DNA of 64,000 bases from Flavobacterium aquariorum (GTDB lineage: Bacteria; Bacteroidota; Bacteroidia; Flavobacteriales; Flavobacteriaceae): positions 124,001 through 188,000 of the forward strand of contig NZ_QKXH01000006.1 of NCBI RefSeq assembly GCF_003254745.1, given 5' to 3'. The notes under the pieces were generated by a model, which searched no databases, was not told where the DNA came from, and was given only the letters and a program-made list of their open reading frames with translations. Positions 7,797-17,791 of the stretch are shown here, piece by piece. Numbering within the stretch: the first letter of the stretch is position 1; every line of letters starts with the position of its first letter. Position numbers and translations under genes: made by a program.

Positions 7797-10700
7797 GTGT
7801 TAAACAAAATCATTCATTTTAGTATAAACAATAAATTCATCATTGGGTTGATGACTTTATTCTTGATCATTTGGGGAGGGTGGAGTGCTTCCAAATTACC
7901 TATTGATGCAGTACCGGATATTACAAACAATCAAGTACAAATTATTACGCTTTGCCCCACTTTGGCAGGGCAGGAAGTAGAACAATTGGTAACTTTCCCA
8001 ATAGAACAAAGTATTGCAAATCTTCCCGATTTGGAAGAAACCCGAAGTATTTCACGCTTTGGTTTATCAGTAATCACAGTCGTTTTTGATGATGATGTCA
8101 ATATTTATTTTGCACGACAACTTATTAGTGAACGCCTTAAAGAAGCGATTAGTCAAATACCACAAGGAATAGGAACACCCGAATTAGGTCCCGTTAGTAC
8201 AGGACTTGGCGAAGTGTACCAATATATTTTACATCCAAAAAAAGGAAGTGAAAATAAATATTCGGCAATGGATTTGCGTTCTATGCAAGATTGGATAGTA
8301 GCAAGACAACTAAACGGAACTCCCGGAATTGCTGAAATAAATAGTTTTGGTGGTAAATTAAAACAATATGAAGTTGGGGTGAATCCAAATCGCTTAAAAG
8401 CAATGGGAGTAACTATTCCTGATATTTTCAACGCTTTAGAAAAAAACAATCAAAATACAGGTGGCGCATACATTGACAAAAAACCAAGTGCCTACTTTAT
8501 TCGTGGTGTTGGATTAGTCACTTCTTTGGAAGATGTAAAAAATATTGTTGTAAAAAGCAATCCAAACAGCGTTCCGATTTTTATAAAAGATGTTGCCGAT
8601 GTAAAGTTTGGCAGTGCTGTACGTTATGGAGCAATGACTTATAACGGAAAAGTTGATGCAGTTGGTGGTATTGTGATGATGCTAAAAGGGGCAAACAGTA
8701 ATGAAGTCGTACAAAGAATAAAAGACAAAATGATTGTCATACAAAAATCATTACCTGATGATGTAATCGTTGAACCATTTATTGATCGAAGCACCTTTGT
8801 AAACCGTGCCATTTCTACGGTTGAAAAAAACCTAATCGAAGGAGCATTAATAGTAATTTTTGTATTGGTTTTATTTCTTGGAAATCTTCGTGCAGGACTT
8901 ATAGTAGCTTCGGCTATACCGCTTTCTATGTTGTTTGCTTTGGGATTGATGAAAGTTTTTGGAGTAAGTGCAAACCTAATGAGTTTGGGAGCTATAGATT
9001 TTGGATTAATTGTAGATGGTGCCGTAATTATAGTGGAAGCTTCTCTCTATTTTTTAGAACACAATAAAACTAAGGTAAAGCTGACCCAACCACAAATGGA
9101 TCACGCCGTAGAATATAGTGCTAAAAAAATGATGAGTAGTGCAGCTTTTGGTCAAATCATTATCATGATTGTTTATTTCCCTATTTTATCTTTAGTGGGA
9201 ATTGAAGGGAAAATGTTTGGACCAATGGCAAAAACAGTTTCGTTTGCCATTATTGGAGCAATGATCCTTTCATTGACCTATATTCCTATGATGAGTGCCT
9301 TGTTTTTACCTAAGCTTATCAGTCATAAAAAAACATTTTCAGACAAGATGATGGACTTTTTGTATAAAAAATACGAGCCTCTTTTGGTAAAGGTTATTGA
9401 GATAAAATACAAAATAGTTGGAATTACTGTTGCATTACTATTAGTTACCTTTTTTATTTTCAGCAAAATGGGCGGAGAGTTTATCCCAAATTTAGCGGAA
9501 GGAGATTATGCGTTTGAATTTAAAATGCCTCTCGAAACTTCTTTATCCCAAAGTATTGAAACCTCGATGCAAGGCGCAAGAATTGCAAAACAATTCGACG
9601 AAGTAAAAATTGTAGTGGGAAAAACGGGAGCTGGTGAAGTACCTACTGACCCAATGCCACCTGGAGCAACAGATATGATGATTATTCTAAAGCCGCAAGA
9701 CGAATGGAAATCAGGTAGAACTTATGATGAATTGGGTGATGCAATAGAAGAAAAATTAAGTGTGATACCTGGTGTTTTTATCGAAAAAAGTCAACCGATT
9801 CAAATGCGTTTCAATGAATTAATGACTGGAATCAAACAAGATGTCGCTATAAAAATATTTGGAGAAAACTTGGACAGCCTTTCCGTATATGCAAAAAAAG
9901 TCGAAAATGTGATTGTAAATGTAAAAGGGGTTTCATCTCCTCAAGTAGAACAAGTAGATGGTTTGCCACAAATCAATATAGAATATGACCGTTTGCGAAT
10001 TGCTAATTATGGTCTAAATGTAGAAGACATAAATAGTATTGTAAGTACTGCTTTTGCAGGAAAAGCTGCAGGTGTAGTTTACGAAAACGAGCGAAAATTT
10101 GATTTAGTGGTGCGGTTGGACAGTACATCAAGAAGAAGTATTGAGGACGTGAATAATTTATTGATACCGACACCTTCAGGAAATCAAATACCATTATCAC
10201 AAGTGGCAAAAGTTGATTTTAAATTAGGCCCTGCGCAAATTAGTAGAGAAGCTGGAAAACGTAGAATCGTTATTGGTTTCAATATACAGGATAGAGATGT
10301 ACAAAGTGTTGTAAAAGAAATTCAAGACAAATTAGCAACAAAAGTAAAATTACCATCTGGTTATTATTTTACTTATGGAGGAACATTTGAGAACTTACAA
10401 AAAGCGTCTAATCGATTGATGATTGCAGTTCCTATTTCCCTATTATTGATTTTTATGCTTTTGTACTTTACATTCAATTCTATGAAACAAGCCAGTTTAA
10501 TATTTTCTGCAATTCCAATGAGTGCAATTGGAGGAGTATTCGCATTAATCCTTCGCGGAATGCCTTTTAGTATTTCAGCAGGAATAGGTTTTATTGCATT
10601 GTTTGGAGTAGCTGTATTGAATGGAATTGTACTTATAGGTACATTCAACCAACTCGAAAAAGAGGGCTGGGATGACGTTATCAAACGCGTTATTGAAGGA

Positions 10701-12107
10701 ACAAAAATCAGACTGCGCCCCGTTTTAATGACGGCTACCGTTGCCTCATTAGGTTTCTTACCAATGGCAATGTCACACAGTGCAGGTGCCGAGGTGCAAA
10801 AACCATTGGCAACTGTAGTAATTGGCGGACTGCTCTCAGCAACATTTTTGACTTTATTTGTGTTGCCTTTACTATATATCATATTCAATACAAAAATTAA
10901 AATAAAAGGAAAATCGATAACAACCATTTTAGTTGTCGGACTGTTTCTTTCATTCAGCAATGGTCAGGCACAATCACGCAAATCTATCGATGAAGTCTTG
11001 AATTTGGGTCTAAAGGATAATTTGCAATACAATATCAATCAGTCACAAATAACAAAAAACCAGCTTTTGATAAAAGGAAATAAGGAGTTTCCTAAAACTG
11101 GCATATTTGTCGAGAACGAAGATCTTCGCCCTTCGGATAAAACCGGTATTTGGAAAATTGGTTTACAACAAGCTTTCTATATGCCGCAAGTAAACCAAGC
11201 CAAGAAGAATTACTATAGTGAGCAAACCAAGTACTACGAGGTTAACAAAGAAGTAATCAATACAGAGCTGAAAAAAAACATCCGTTCTGTTTATTACCAA
11301 TTATGGTATTTGCAAGACAAGGCAGCTTTATATCAGCAATTAGACACTATTTATGCAGGCTTACTAAAAACGACCACCATAAAAGTAAAAACTGGAGAAA
11401 GCGCTGGTATTGAGAAGATTTCAGCAAACGTGAAGTTGAAAGAAATTGAAACAAACATCACGCAGCTTCAAAAAGAAATGGTAGTGCAACAGCAAGTACT
11501 AATGCAATTATTAAATAGCTCAGAAGCCATTTTGCCTCTTTCAAAATCTTTAGAAAAGTTGGAATATGGTTTGCAGAATTCAACCGAAAATCATCCAAGT
11601 CTTCTGTTATTGCAACAAAACATAGCGATTGCCAATAGTGAAATTGCTATTCAAAAAAGCAATAATTTACCTGAATTTTCCGGTCGTATTTTTTCACAGA
11701 AATTATATGGTGTAGATGACCCGTATAGTGGTTTTTCATTTTCAACATTATTCCCAATATTCGGAAGCGGTGCCAATCATAATAAAATAAAAGCCGCCAG
11801 AACCGAAAAGGAAGTACAAGAACAACAACTGCAATACAAAACGCAAATACTTAAATCTGACCTGACTCAACGTCAAACCGAAGTGGAAAAAAGCTTATCT
11901 GGTTTACAATTTTATGAAACTTTGGGTTTGCAGCAAGCTGATGAAATTATCAAAGCCGCTAACCAATCCTACCGAGCTGGAGAAACAAGTTATGCTGATT
12001 TCTCATTGTATTTGAGTCAAGCCATCGAAATACGGAAAAATTATTTAGACAATCTAAATGCCTACAACCACGCCATAATTGAATTCAATTATTTCACAAA
12101 TAAATAA
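7797..12107 (+). CDS. czcA: CzcA/CusA-type heavy-metal RND efflux pump fused to a TolC-like domain
   Basis: The 1436-residue protein starts at GTG. Residues 1 to about 1040 form a complete HME-RND pump: an N-terminal helix, two periplasmic porter halves and twelve membrane segments. It carries the heavy-metal-class helix-4 signature DFGLIVDGAVIIVE. A second signal-like hydrophobic segment (ITTILVVGLFLSFSNGQAQ) then leads into about 390 residues of helical outer-membrane efflux (TolC/CzcC-like) sequence. Most RND pumps are about 1020-1050 residues long, with TolC encoded separately. This fused form is known in Bacteroidota; whether it is cleaved after the second signal is unknown. The adaptor gene follows 12 bases later. 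Likely substrates are divalent cations such as Zn, Co, Cd or Cu/Ag; sequence alone does not decide. Confidence 0.92.
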   Translation: MLNKIIHFSINNKFIIGLMTLFLIIWGGWSASKLPIDAVPDITNNQVQIITLCPTLAGQEVEQLVTFPIEQSIANLPDLEETRSISRFGLSVITVVFDDDVNIYFARQLISERLKEAISQIPQGIGTPELGPVSTGLGEVYQYILHPKKGSENKYSAMDLRSMQDWIVARQLNGTPGIAEINSFGGKLKQYEVGVNPNRLKAMGVTIPDIFNALEKNNQNTGGAYIDKKPSAYFIRGVGLVTSLEDVKNIVVKSNPNSVPIFIKDVADVKFGSAVRYGAMTYNGKVDAVGGIVMMLKGANSNEVVQRIKDKMIVIQKSLPDDVIVEPFIDRSTFVNRAISTVEKNLIEGALIVIFVLVLFLGNLRAGLIVASAIPLSMLFALGLMKVFGVSANLMSLGAIDFGLIVDGAVIIVEASLYFLEHNKTKVKLTQPQMDHAVEYSAKKMMSSAAFGQIIIMIVYFPILSLVGIEGKMFGPMAKTVSFAIIGAMILSLTYIPMMSALFLPKLISHKKTFSDKMMDFLYKKYEPLLVKVIEIKYKIVGITVALLLVTFFIFSKMGGEFIPNLAEGDYAFEFKMPLETSLSQSIETSMQGARIAKQFDEVKIVVGKTGAGEVPTDPMPPGATDMMIILKPQDEWKSGRTYDELGDAIEEKLSVIPGVFIEKSQPIQMRFNELMTGIKQDVAIKIFGENLDSLSVYAKKVENVIVNVKGVSSPQVEQVDGLPQINIEYDRLRIANYGLNVEDINSIVSTAFAGKAAGVVYENERKFDLVVRLDSTSRRSIEDVNNLLIPTPSGNQIPLSQVAKVDFKLGPAQISREAGKRRIVIGFNIQDRDVQSVVKEIQDKLATKVKLPSGYYFTYGGTFENLQKASNRLMIAVPISLLLIFMLLYFTFNSMKQASLIFSAIPMSAIGGVFALILRGMPFSISAGIGFIALFGVAVLNGIVLIGTFNQLEKEGWDDVIKRVIEGTKIRLRPVLMTATVASLGFLPMAMSHSAGAEVQKPLATVVIGGLLSATFLTLFVLPLLYIIFNTKIKIKGKSITTILVVGLFLSFSNGQAQSRKSIDEVLNLGLKDNLQYNINQSQITKNQLLIKGNKEFPKTGIFVENEDLRPSDKTGIWKIGLQQAFYMPQVNQAKKNYYSEQTKYYEVNKEVINTELKKNIRSVYYQLWYLQDKAALYQQLDTIYAGLLKTTTIKVKTGESAGIEKISANVKLKEIETNITQLQKEMVVQQQVLMQLLNSSEAILPLSKSLEKLEYGLQNSTENHPSLLLLQQNIAIANSEIAIQKSNNLPEFSGRIFSQKLYGVDDPYSGFSFSTLFPIFGSGANHNKIKAARTEKEVQEQQLQYKTQILKSDLTQRQTEVEKSLSGLQFYETLGLQQADEIIKAANQSYRAGETSYADFSLYLSQAIEIRKNYLDNLNAYNHAIIEFNYFTNK

Positions 12108-12119
12108 ATTAAAAAAAAA

Positions 12120-13352
12120 ATGAAATCTTTAAAAGTATATAAGAATCCCCTTTTGTTATTTGCCTCTTGTCTTTTGCTTGTTTCTTGCGGTAAGACCGAA
12201 ACTAAGCCAGAAGAAGAACAAAAAGCAACAACAGAAGAAGCTGCTCCTACAATCGCATCACTCACAGCCGAGCAAATAAAAACGGTAGACATACAATTCG
12301 GGACTATAGAACAAAAACAATTAACGGCAACACTCAGAGCCAATGGTGCATTGCGAGTGCCTAACAATAACAAAGCCAATGCAACTTCGCTGTACGGCGG
12401 TGTAATAAGAACCATTAATGTACAGTTAGGTGATTTTGTGAAAAAAGGTCAAGTAATTGCTACAATCGCCAATCCGCAATTTATACAACTACAGGAAGAA
12501 TATTTGAGTACTTCCAGTAAAATAGTCTTTGCCGAACAAGAATTAGCGAGACAGAAAGAACTCAATGCAGGGAATGCGGGGGCACTAAAAAACTATCAAA
12601 ATGCAGATGCAGAACTAAAATCAATTAGAACTCGCCGCGCTTCTTTACAACAACAAATCCAGTTAATGGGTATCAATCCAAATAGTTTAAATAATAGTAA
12701 TTTGCGTTCTGCATTGTCAGTGACCAGTCCAATAACTGGCACCATCAGCAATGTGTTTTCTAAAATTGGAAGTTATGTTGATGTGTCTTCACCCGTTGCC
12801 GAAATTGTAGACAACTCACAATTGCATTTGGATTTGAATATTTTCGAAAAAGATTTACCTATGCTAAAGGTGGGGCAAATTATACATTTTAGAATTACCA
12901 ATAACTCAGGACAAGATTACAATGCTAAAGTGTATTCAATAGGTGCAGCCTTTGAGAATGACAGTAAAAGTATTCCTGTGCACGCTACTGTTCAAGGGAA
13001 TAAAACGGGACTGATAGACGGAATGAATATAACTGCAATTGTAAGTTTAAATAATGTTACTACTGACGCAGTCCCTACTGATGCCATTGTAAGTGCAGAT
13101 GGAAAGGAATATATTTTCGTTGTAACCGATAAAAAAGCGGAAGAAGAACCACAAGAAGAAGAAAACAAATCCGAAGAACCAAAAAGCAAGGAACCGACAA
13201 CAAATTTTGAAAAAATTGAAGTGGCAATAGGCGTTTCTAATATGGGATATACCGCTATAACATTGGTAAAAGAGATTCCTACTAATGCGAAAATTGTAAC
13301 AAAAGGCGCATTCTTTGTAAATGCAAAATTGACCAACAAGGGAGAAGAATAA
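12120..13352 (+). CDS. czcB: periplasmic adaptor subunit of the RND metal efflux system (CusB/CzcB family)
   Basis: A 410-residue lipoprotein with the lipobox LVSCGK near residue 23, then an acidic linker. The barrel-sandwich/lipoyl half (LYGGVIRTINVQLGDFVKKG), a coiled-coil hairpin (residues about 130-185), the second half (TSPITGTISNVFSKIGSYVD) and beta-barrel domains follow in order. It links the inner-membrane pump to the outer-membrane channel. Near residues 340-365 there is an unusually acidic, lysine-rich insert (EEEPQEEENKSEEPKSKEP) within the C-terminal domain, possibly metal-interacting or simply flexible. It is probably co-transcribed with the pump gene. Confidence 0.9.
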   Translation: MKSLKVYKNPLLLFASCLLLVSCGKTETKPEEEQKATTEEAAPTIASLTAEQIKTVDIQFGTIEQKQLTATLRANGALRVPNNNKANATSLYGGVIRTINVQLGDFVKKGQVIATIANPQFIQLQEEYLSTSSKIVFAEQELARQKELNAGNAGALKNYQNADAELKSIRTRRASLQQQIQLMGINPNSLNNSNLRSALSVTSPITGTISNVFSKIGSYVDVSSPVAEIVDNSQLHLDLNIFEKDLPMLKVGQIIHFRITNNSGQDYNAKVYSIGAAFENDSKSIPVHATVQGNKTGLIDGMNITAIVSLNNVTTDAVPTDAIVSADGKEYIFVVTDKKAEEEPQEEENKSEEPKSKEPTTNFEKIEVAIGVSNMGYTAITLVKEIPTNAKIVTKGAFFVNAKLTNKGEE

Positions 13353-13445
13353 AGAGTAAACAACCCATTGGTGTAATTATTATAAATAGCAGTTCACTAA
13401 AATTTTAAAAACTAATTACCCTAATGGGTTAATAAATCAAAAAAA

Positions 13446-15473
13446 ATGAAACACCAACACAAATACGATGCAAACGGCAAACAGCTTTGTTGCACATTGG
13501 AAGAAAAAATAAATCACAAAACCGACAAACGAACTGGCTGTTGTACAACTCACAATGAACCTGAAAATCATTCGGACGATGATGGACACGACCATGATCA
13601 TTCAACCGAAGGAAAGTCTACTTTTCAATTGTTCTTGCCAGCAATAATAAGTTTTGCGTTATTACTCATTGCTATTGGTTTTGACAGCTATTTTCCTCAA
13701 TCGTGGTTCACAGGATGGGTGCGTATTGCTTGGTATGGAGTAGCTTATGTACCTGTGGGTTTTCCTGTAATAAAAGAAGCTTTTGAAAGCATTCGTAATG
13801 GCGAAATATTTTCAGAATTTTTATTAATGGTAATTGCAACTATTGGAGCATTTGCCATTGGTGAATATCCCGAAGGTGTTGCTGTTATGTTATTTTATGC
13901 TGTTGGTGAAGTATTTCAAACATTAGCTGTTCAAAGAGCAAAAAGTAACATCAAATTATTATTGGATCAAAGACCTGATACCGCTACAGTAATCAAAGAT
14001 GGAAATACTATTGATAAAAAAGCATCTGAAATTACTATCGGCGAAATCATCCAATTAAAACCTGGAGAAAAATTAGCTCTCGACGGAAAATTACTTTCTG
14101 ACAATGCTTCCTTGAATACATCTGCTTTAACGGGTGAAAGTAAACCCGATACGAAACAAAAAGGAGAAACTGTTCTTGCCGGAATGATTAATCTAAATAC
14201 TGTTGTTCAGGTGGAAGTTACAACTGCCTATTCTGATAGTAAGCTCTCAAAAATCTTGGAAATGGTTCAGGATGCAACAGCGAAAAAAGCACCAACAGAA
14301 CTATTCATCCGAAAGTTTGCTAAAATTTATACGCCTATAGTTGTTTTTTTAGCAATTGCAATTTGTGTGTTACCTATGCTTTTTGTCGATAATTATGTGT
14401 TTAGAGAGTGGTTATACAGAGCATTAGTTTTCTTGGTTATTTCTTGTCCTTGTGCGTTAGTAATTTCGATTCCTTTAGGATACTTTGGTGGAATTGGTTC
14501 AGCCAGTAAAAACGGAATCTTATTCAAAGGTTCTACTTTTCTCGATATAATGGCATCCATTCAAGTAGTGGTAATGGATAAAACAGGAACGTTGACCAAA
14601 GGTGTTTTCAAAGTTCAAAAAGTAGTAGCCGTTGATATTCCCGAAGCCGATTTAGTAAAATATACATCGGCACTCGAAACCAAATCTACTCATCCTGTTG
14701 GAACTGCTATTATTGAATATGCAAAAGGTGCTGAAAAAAATGTAAACGTTACCGATGTGGAAGAAATCGCAGGACATGGACTAAAAGGGAAAGTAGATGG
14801 AAAAGAAATTCTAGCGGGAAATGTAAAATTGATGAAGAAATTCAACATCAGTTACGATGCAGAAATTGACAATACGCCATTTACAATAATCGTTATTGCC
14901 ATCAATCAAAAATATGCAGGTTACTTTCTCATTGCTGATGAAATCAAAGAAGATGCTAAACAAGCTATCGAAAGTTTGCATAAAATAAATGTAAAAACAG
15001 TAATGCTTTCAGGTGATAAACAAGCTGTTGTTGATGCTGTGGCCAAAGAGTTAAATATAGATCAGGCTTATGGTGATTTATTGCCTGAAAACAAAGTCGA
15101 AAAAGTCGAGGAATTAAAATCTCAAAACTTAAAAATTGCCTTTGTGGGCGATGGTGTAAACGATGCCCCTGTCGTTGCTCTTGCTGATGCAGGAATTGCA
15201 ATGGGAGGTTTAGGCAGTGATGCCACTATTGAGACCGCTGATATTGTAATACAAAATGACCAGCCTTATAAAATATTTACAGCGATAAATATTGGTAAAA
15301 AAACCAAACAAATAGTTTATCAAAACATTGGACTGGCATTTGCAGTAAAAGCGATTGTTCTTGTTCTTGGGGCTGGCGGTCTGGCAACAATGTGGGAAGC
15401 CGTTTTTGCAGATGTAGGTGTAGCATTGCTTGCCATTTTAAACGCAGTTAGAATACAACGAATGAAGTTTTAA
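13446..15473 (+). CDS. P1B-type heavy-metal-translocating ATPase (Zn/Cd/Pb type likely)
   Basis: A 675-residue ATPase. The N-terminal 55 residues are cysteine- and histidine-rich (LCCTLEE, GCCTTHNE, DDDGHDHDH) in place of a full HMA domain. The actuator motif TGES is at 229-232, and the membrane CPC metal-binding motif is at 334-336. The phosphorylation site DKTGTLT is at 378-384, followed by the THPVG motif and GDGVNDAP near 575. The CPC motif is found in Cu and Zn/Cd/Pb pumps. The His-rich N-terminus and RND neighbours favour Zn/Cd. It acts in the inner membrane, exporting cytosolic metal that the RND system can then expel. Confidence 0.92.
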   Translation: MKHQHKYDANGKQLCCTLEEKINHKTDKRTGCCTTHNEPENHSDDDGHDHDHSTEGKSTFQLFLPAIISFALLLIAIGFDSYFPQSWFTGWVRIAWYGVAYVPVGFPVIKEAFESIRNGEIFSEFLLMVIATIGAFAIGEYPEGVAVMLFYAVGEVFQTLAVQRAKSNIKLLLDQRPDTATVIKDGNTIDKKASEITIGEIIQLKPGEKLALDGKLLSDNASLNTSALTGESKPDTKQKGETVLAGMINLNTVVQVEVTTAYSDSKLSKILEMVQDATAKKAPTELFIRKFAKIYTPIVVFLAIAICVLPMLFVDNYVFREWLYRALVFLVISCPCALVISIPLGYFGGIGSASKNGILFKGSTFLDIMASIQVVVMDKTGTLTKGVFKVQKVVAVDIPEADLVKYTSALETKSTHPVGTAIIEYAKGAEKNVNVTDVEEIAGHGLKGKVDGKEILAGNVKLMKKFNISYDAEIDNTPFTIIVIAINQKYAGYFLIADEIKEDAKQAIESLHKINVKTVMLSGDKQAVVDAVAKELNIDQAYGDLLPENKVEKVEELKSQNLKIAFVGDGVNDAPVVALADAGIAMGGLGSDATIETADIVIQNDQPYKIFTAINIGKKTKQIVYQNIGLAFAVKAIVLVLGAGGLATMWEAVFADVGVALLAILNAVRIQRMKF

Positions 15474-15644
15474 AAATTCGATTAAAATAATGCTCTTTTC
15501 AACGAGAAGCATTCAATATTTCAAGAAAAGAACAAATCGAATAAAAAATAAAAGGATTCAAACTATAATTAATAAAAAATCAGATATAACGGTTCAAAAA
15601 CTTACAAATTGAGTTGATCTATAATAGCATTCATATAAATACTT

Positions 15645-15679
15645 TTTCCTGCTCAAATAAATCTATTTAAGCAGGAAAT
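15645..15679. terminator. intrinsic terminator after the metal ATPase gene
   Basis: TTTCCTGCTCAAATA pairs with TATTTAAGCAGGAAA across a four-base loop, with T-rich sequence on both sides. It closes the metal-efflux region. Confidence 0.7.
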
Positions 15680-15760
15680 TTTTATATGCTATTTGAAAGA
15701 CGTCAAATCTGAGATATACACCTGATAACAATATTAAATAAAATATTTTTAACATTACCA

Positions 15761-16627
15761 ATGATTCAAACAAAGAAAAATATTTACAGCTTACTTTTTA
15801 CATTGATGGGAATTGCAACATTTGCACAACAAATCAGCACCAGTAGTACTAACCAATTCTCATTTGACAACTCTTTATTAACTTTTAATTCTAGTATTGA
15901 TAAATTAGAAAATGACAATACTAACAGTTATCCTTTTGACAAAGAGGATTCATTTCAATTAGACTCTTCTTTTTATGTTAAAGATTCCCTTGTATATCCA
16001 CCTACAACAAAAGATTATAGAAAATTAGGATATAATACCGCTCTTTTCGCAGGTACTACTGTTGTTATTTACGGTGTTTTATTGTTGCTTCCTGAAAGCG
16101 TAACGAAATGGGACAAAGAAGAAATGAGAAAAAACGGAATTACAACCAAATGGAAAGAGAATGTGAAAGCGGGTCCTGTAGTAGATAGTGACAACTTTTT
16201 TTTTAATTATGTTACCCATCCCTATGCTGGAGCGGTGTACTATATGACAGCTCGTAGTTGTGGCTTTAATATCTTTGAATCCTTTACTTATTCGGCTATA
16301 ATGTCAACTTTCTTCTGGGAATACGGTGTTGAAGCTTTTGCAGAGATTCCTTCAGTGCAAGATTTAATTATTACGCCTATTGTTGGTTCTGCAATGGGTG
16401 AGGGATTTTTTTATGCGAAGAAAAGCATTCTTAAAAATGATTCCAGAGTTTTAAATTCGCGATTCTTAGGCAAAACGTCTTTATTTTTTATGGATCCGTT
16501 TAATACTATAATGGATAGTTTTGGCTACAAGCAGAAGATCAAAACAAAGCTAAATGTTGCCCCTGTAGGATTCAATCCATATACAAAAAATACCGCATGG
16601 GGACTTAGTTTTTCGGCAAGCTTTTAG
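15761..16627 (+). CDS. DUF3943 domain exported protein
   Basis: A 288-residue protein with a signal peptide ending in TFAQQ. After a Ser/Asn-rich stretch comes a hydrophobic segment (ALFAGTTVVIYGVLLLLPES), then the DUF3943 core. The core holds VDSDNFFFNYVTHPYAGAVY, SFTYSAIMSTFFWEYGVEA and VQDLIITPIVGSAMGEG. The C-terminus ends in a beta-strand with a terminal Phe (GLSFSASF), as in outer-membrane proteins. Location is probably the cell envelope and the function is unknown. It is flanked by terminators, so it is likely monocistronic. Confidence 0.75.
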   Translation: MIQTKKNIYSLLFTLMGIATFAQQISTSSTNQFSFDNSLLTFNSSIDKLENDNTNSYPFDKEDSFQLDSSFYVKDSLVYPPTTKDYRKLGYNTALFAGTTVVIYGVLLLLPESVTKWDKEEMRKNGITTKWKENVKAGPVVDSDNFFFNYVTHPYAGAVYYMTARSCGFNIFESFTYSAIMSTFFWEYGVEAFAEIPSVQDLIITPIVGSAMGEGFFYAKKSILKNDSRVLNSRFLGKTSLFFMDPFNTIMDSFGYKQKIKTKLNVAPVGFNPYTKNTAWGLSFSASF

Positions 16628-16908
16628 TGTTCAAGTTGGCTGTTTTTTTTGAAGGTACTTAACATGACTGCAATATAATATATTATGCAAATTTTTCATG
16701 AAATATGTTATAAGTAAGAGCGCTAAATTTGAGCACTCTTTTAATTAATTAATTCTTTTTCGGAGCAGTTTTAGATCCTCTACAATAATATCCATATGGT
16801 TTGCAGGACTTGGGTAAAGCTTTAGATTTCGCTTTTTCATCTGTAGTGCAAAGCCTAATTTATATTAATAAATTGTTAAGTTATGAAATATTGTTTTTTT
16901 ATAATTAA
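16628..16908. other. intergenic region with a possible gene remnant on the minus strand
   Basis: Between 16740 and 16860 the minus strand reads DEKAKSKALPKSCKPYGYYC followed by RGSKTAPKKN and a stop, with no start codon and an upstream stop. This looks like the tail of a small cysteine-containing exported protein, but it is too short to assign. A terminator lies at 16716-16744. Confidence 0.35.
16716..16744 (+). terminator. intrinsic terminator after the DUF3943 gene
   Basis: AAGAG-C-GCT pairs with AGC-A-CTCTT (one internal mismatch) around a seven-base loop, followed by TTTT. Confidence 0.5.
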
Positions 16909-16931
16909 TATATCGTAATATTGCAATATAA
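16909..16931. promoter_or_regulatory. probable ArsR operator/promoter of the arsenic operon
   Basis: An AT-rich dyad, ATATCGTAATATTGCAATAT, lies about 12-30 bases before the arsR ATG. ArsR/SmtB repressors bind AT-rich imperfect palindromes overlapping their own promoters, so autoregulation is expected. Confidence 0.45.
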
Positions 16932-16941
16932 ATATAATACT

Positions 16942-17274
16942 ATGGGGGCAACAAAAACAGACAGCTTTACAGATAAACAAAATGAGTTGGCCATTTTAGC
17001 CAAAGCATTAGGACATCCTGCGCGTATCGCTATTATTGAATATTTACTCAAAGTGGACTCTTGTATCTGTGGAGATATTGTAAATGAGTTGCCATTGGCA
17101 CAACCTACGGTTTCACAACACTTAAAAGAGCTAAAAAATGCTGGGATAATCAAGGGAAACTTTGAAGGAAATTCAATTTGCTATTGTATCAACGAACCGG
17201 GTTTTGAACAAATAAAAGGTTTCTTCCAAGACATCACAAAACATTTGGATAAAAAGAAAAACGACTGTTGTTAA
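16942..17274 (+). CDS. arsR: ArsR/SmtB family metalloregulator
   Basis: A 110-residue winged-helix repressor. The recognition region [20 protein letters not shown] and wing sequence [10 protein letters not shown] are typical. The [10 protein letters not shown] segment carries the two closely spaced cysteines (CxC) of the As(III) or metal-sensing alpha-3 site, and the C-terminus ends in CC. An in-frame TTG seven codons upstream is possible, but it would place the protein's start inside the operator-like dyad, so the ATG is preferred. It is first gene of an arsenic operon with DUF6428, an arsenate-reductase-like phosphatase and Acr3. It should repress them until arsenite binds. Confidence 0.9.
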   Translation: MGATKTDSFTDKQNELAILAKALGHPARIAIIEYLLKVDSCICGDIVNELPLAQPTVSQHLKELKNAGIIKGNFEGNSICYCINEPGFEQIKGFFQDITKHLDKKKNDCC

Positions 17275-17293
17275 ATTTTTAAATTAAAATATT

Positions 17294-17764
17294 ATGAAAC
17301 TATCACAAGTAAAAAACATCTTGAAATCGGTTGAAGCTGTAAACTTCATCTTGGATGACGGAACTTCAGTACCGGAACATTTTCATGTAACCGAAGTAGG
17401 TTTAATTACCAAAAACTTTATTGATTGCGGAGGAACAGTTCGAAAAGAAACTGTGGTCAACTTCCAATTATGGGATGCCAACGATTTTGAACATCGATTG
17501 AAACCTCAAAAATTACTCAATATCATTGAGTTATCGGAGAAAGTGCTGGGGATAGAAGATTTTGAAATCGAAGTGGAATATCAGGCACAAACCATCGGTA
17601 AATACGATTTGGATTTCAACGGAAATGATTTTGTTTTATTAGACAAGAAAACGGCTTGTTTGGCTCAAGACCAATGTGGCATTCCATCAGAAAAGCCAAA
17701 AGTGAGATTATCCGATATGAATAATGAAGCTAGTTGTTGTACTCCCGGTGGAAGCTGTTGCTAA
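17294..17764 (+). CDS. DUF6428 family protein of the arsenic operon
   Basis: A 156-residue soluble protein. Its main domain begins KLSQVKNILKSVEAVNFILD and contains PEHFHVTEVGLITKNFIDCG, a pattern of the DUF6428 family found in Bacteroidota ars operons. The C-terminus is cysteine-rich (ACLAQDQCGIP, then SCCTPGGSCC), suggesting thiol binding of arsenite or metal. It lies 19 bases after arsR and 27 before the phosphatase gene, so it is in the operon. The biochemical role is not known to me; an arsenite chaperone is an inference. Confidence 0.75.
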   Translation: MKLSQVKNILKSVEAVNFILDDGTSVPEHFHVTEVGLITKNFIDCGGTVRKETVVNFQLWDANDFEHRLKPQKLLNIIELSEKVLGIEDFEIEVEYQAQTIGKYDLDFNGNDFVLLDKKTACLAQDQCGIPSEKPKVRLSDMNNEASCCTPGGSCC

Positions 17765-17791
17765 TGTTAAACTATAAAAATTGATATAATA

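Noticed and set aside
10373..10960. A 195-codon frame opposite the RND pump gene
   Set aside because: It lies wholly inside the well-supported pump gene on the other strand and has no independent features.
16740..16860. Cysteine-containing small protein on the minus strand
   Set aside because: It has about 36 codons without a start and a stop just upstream. It may be a remnant, but it is too short to call a gene.
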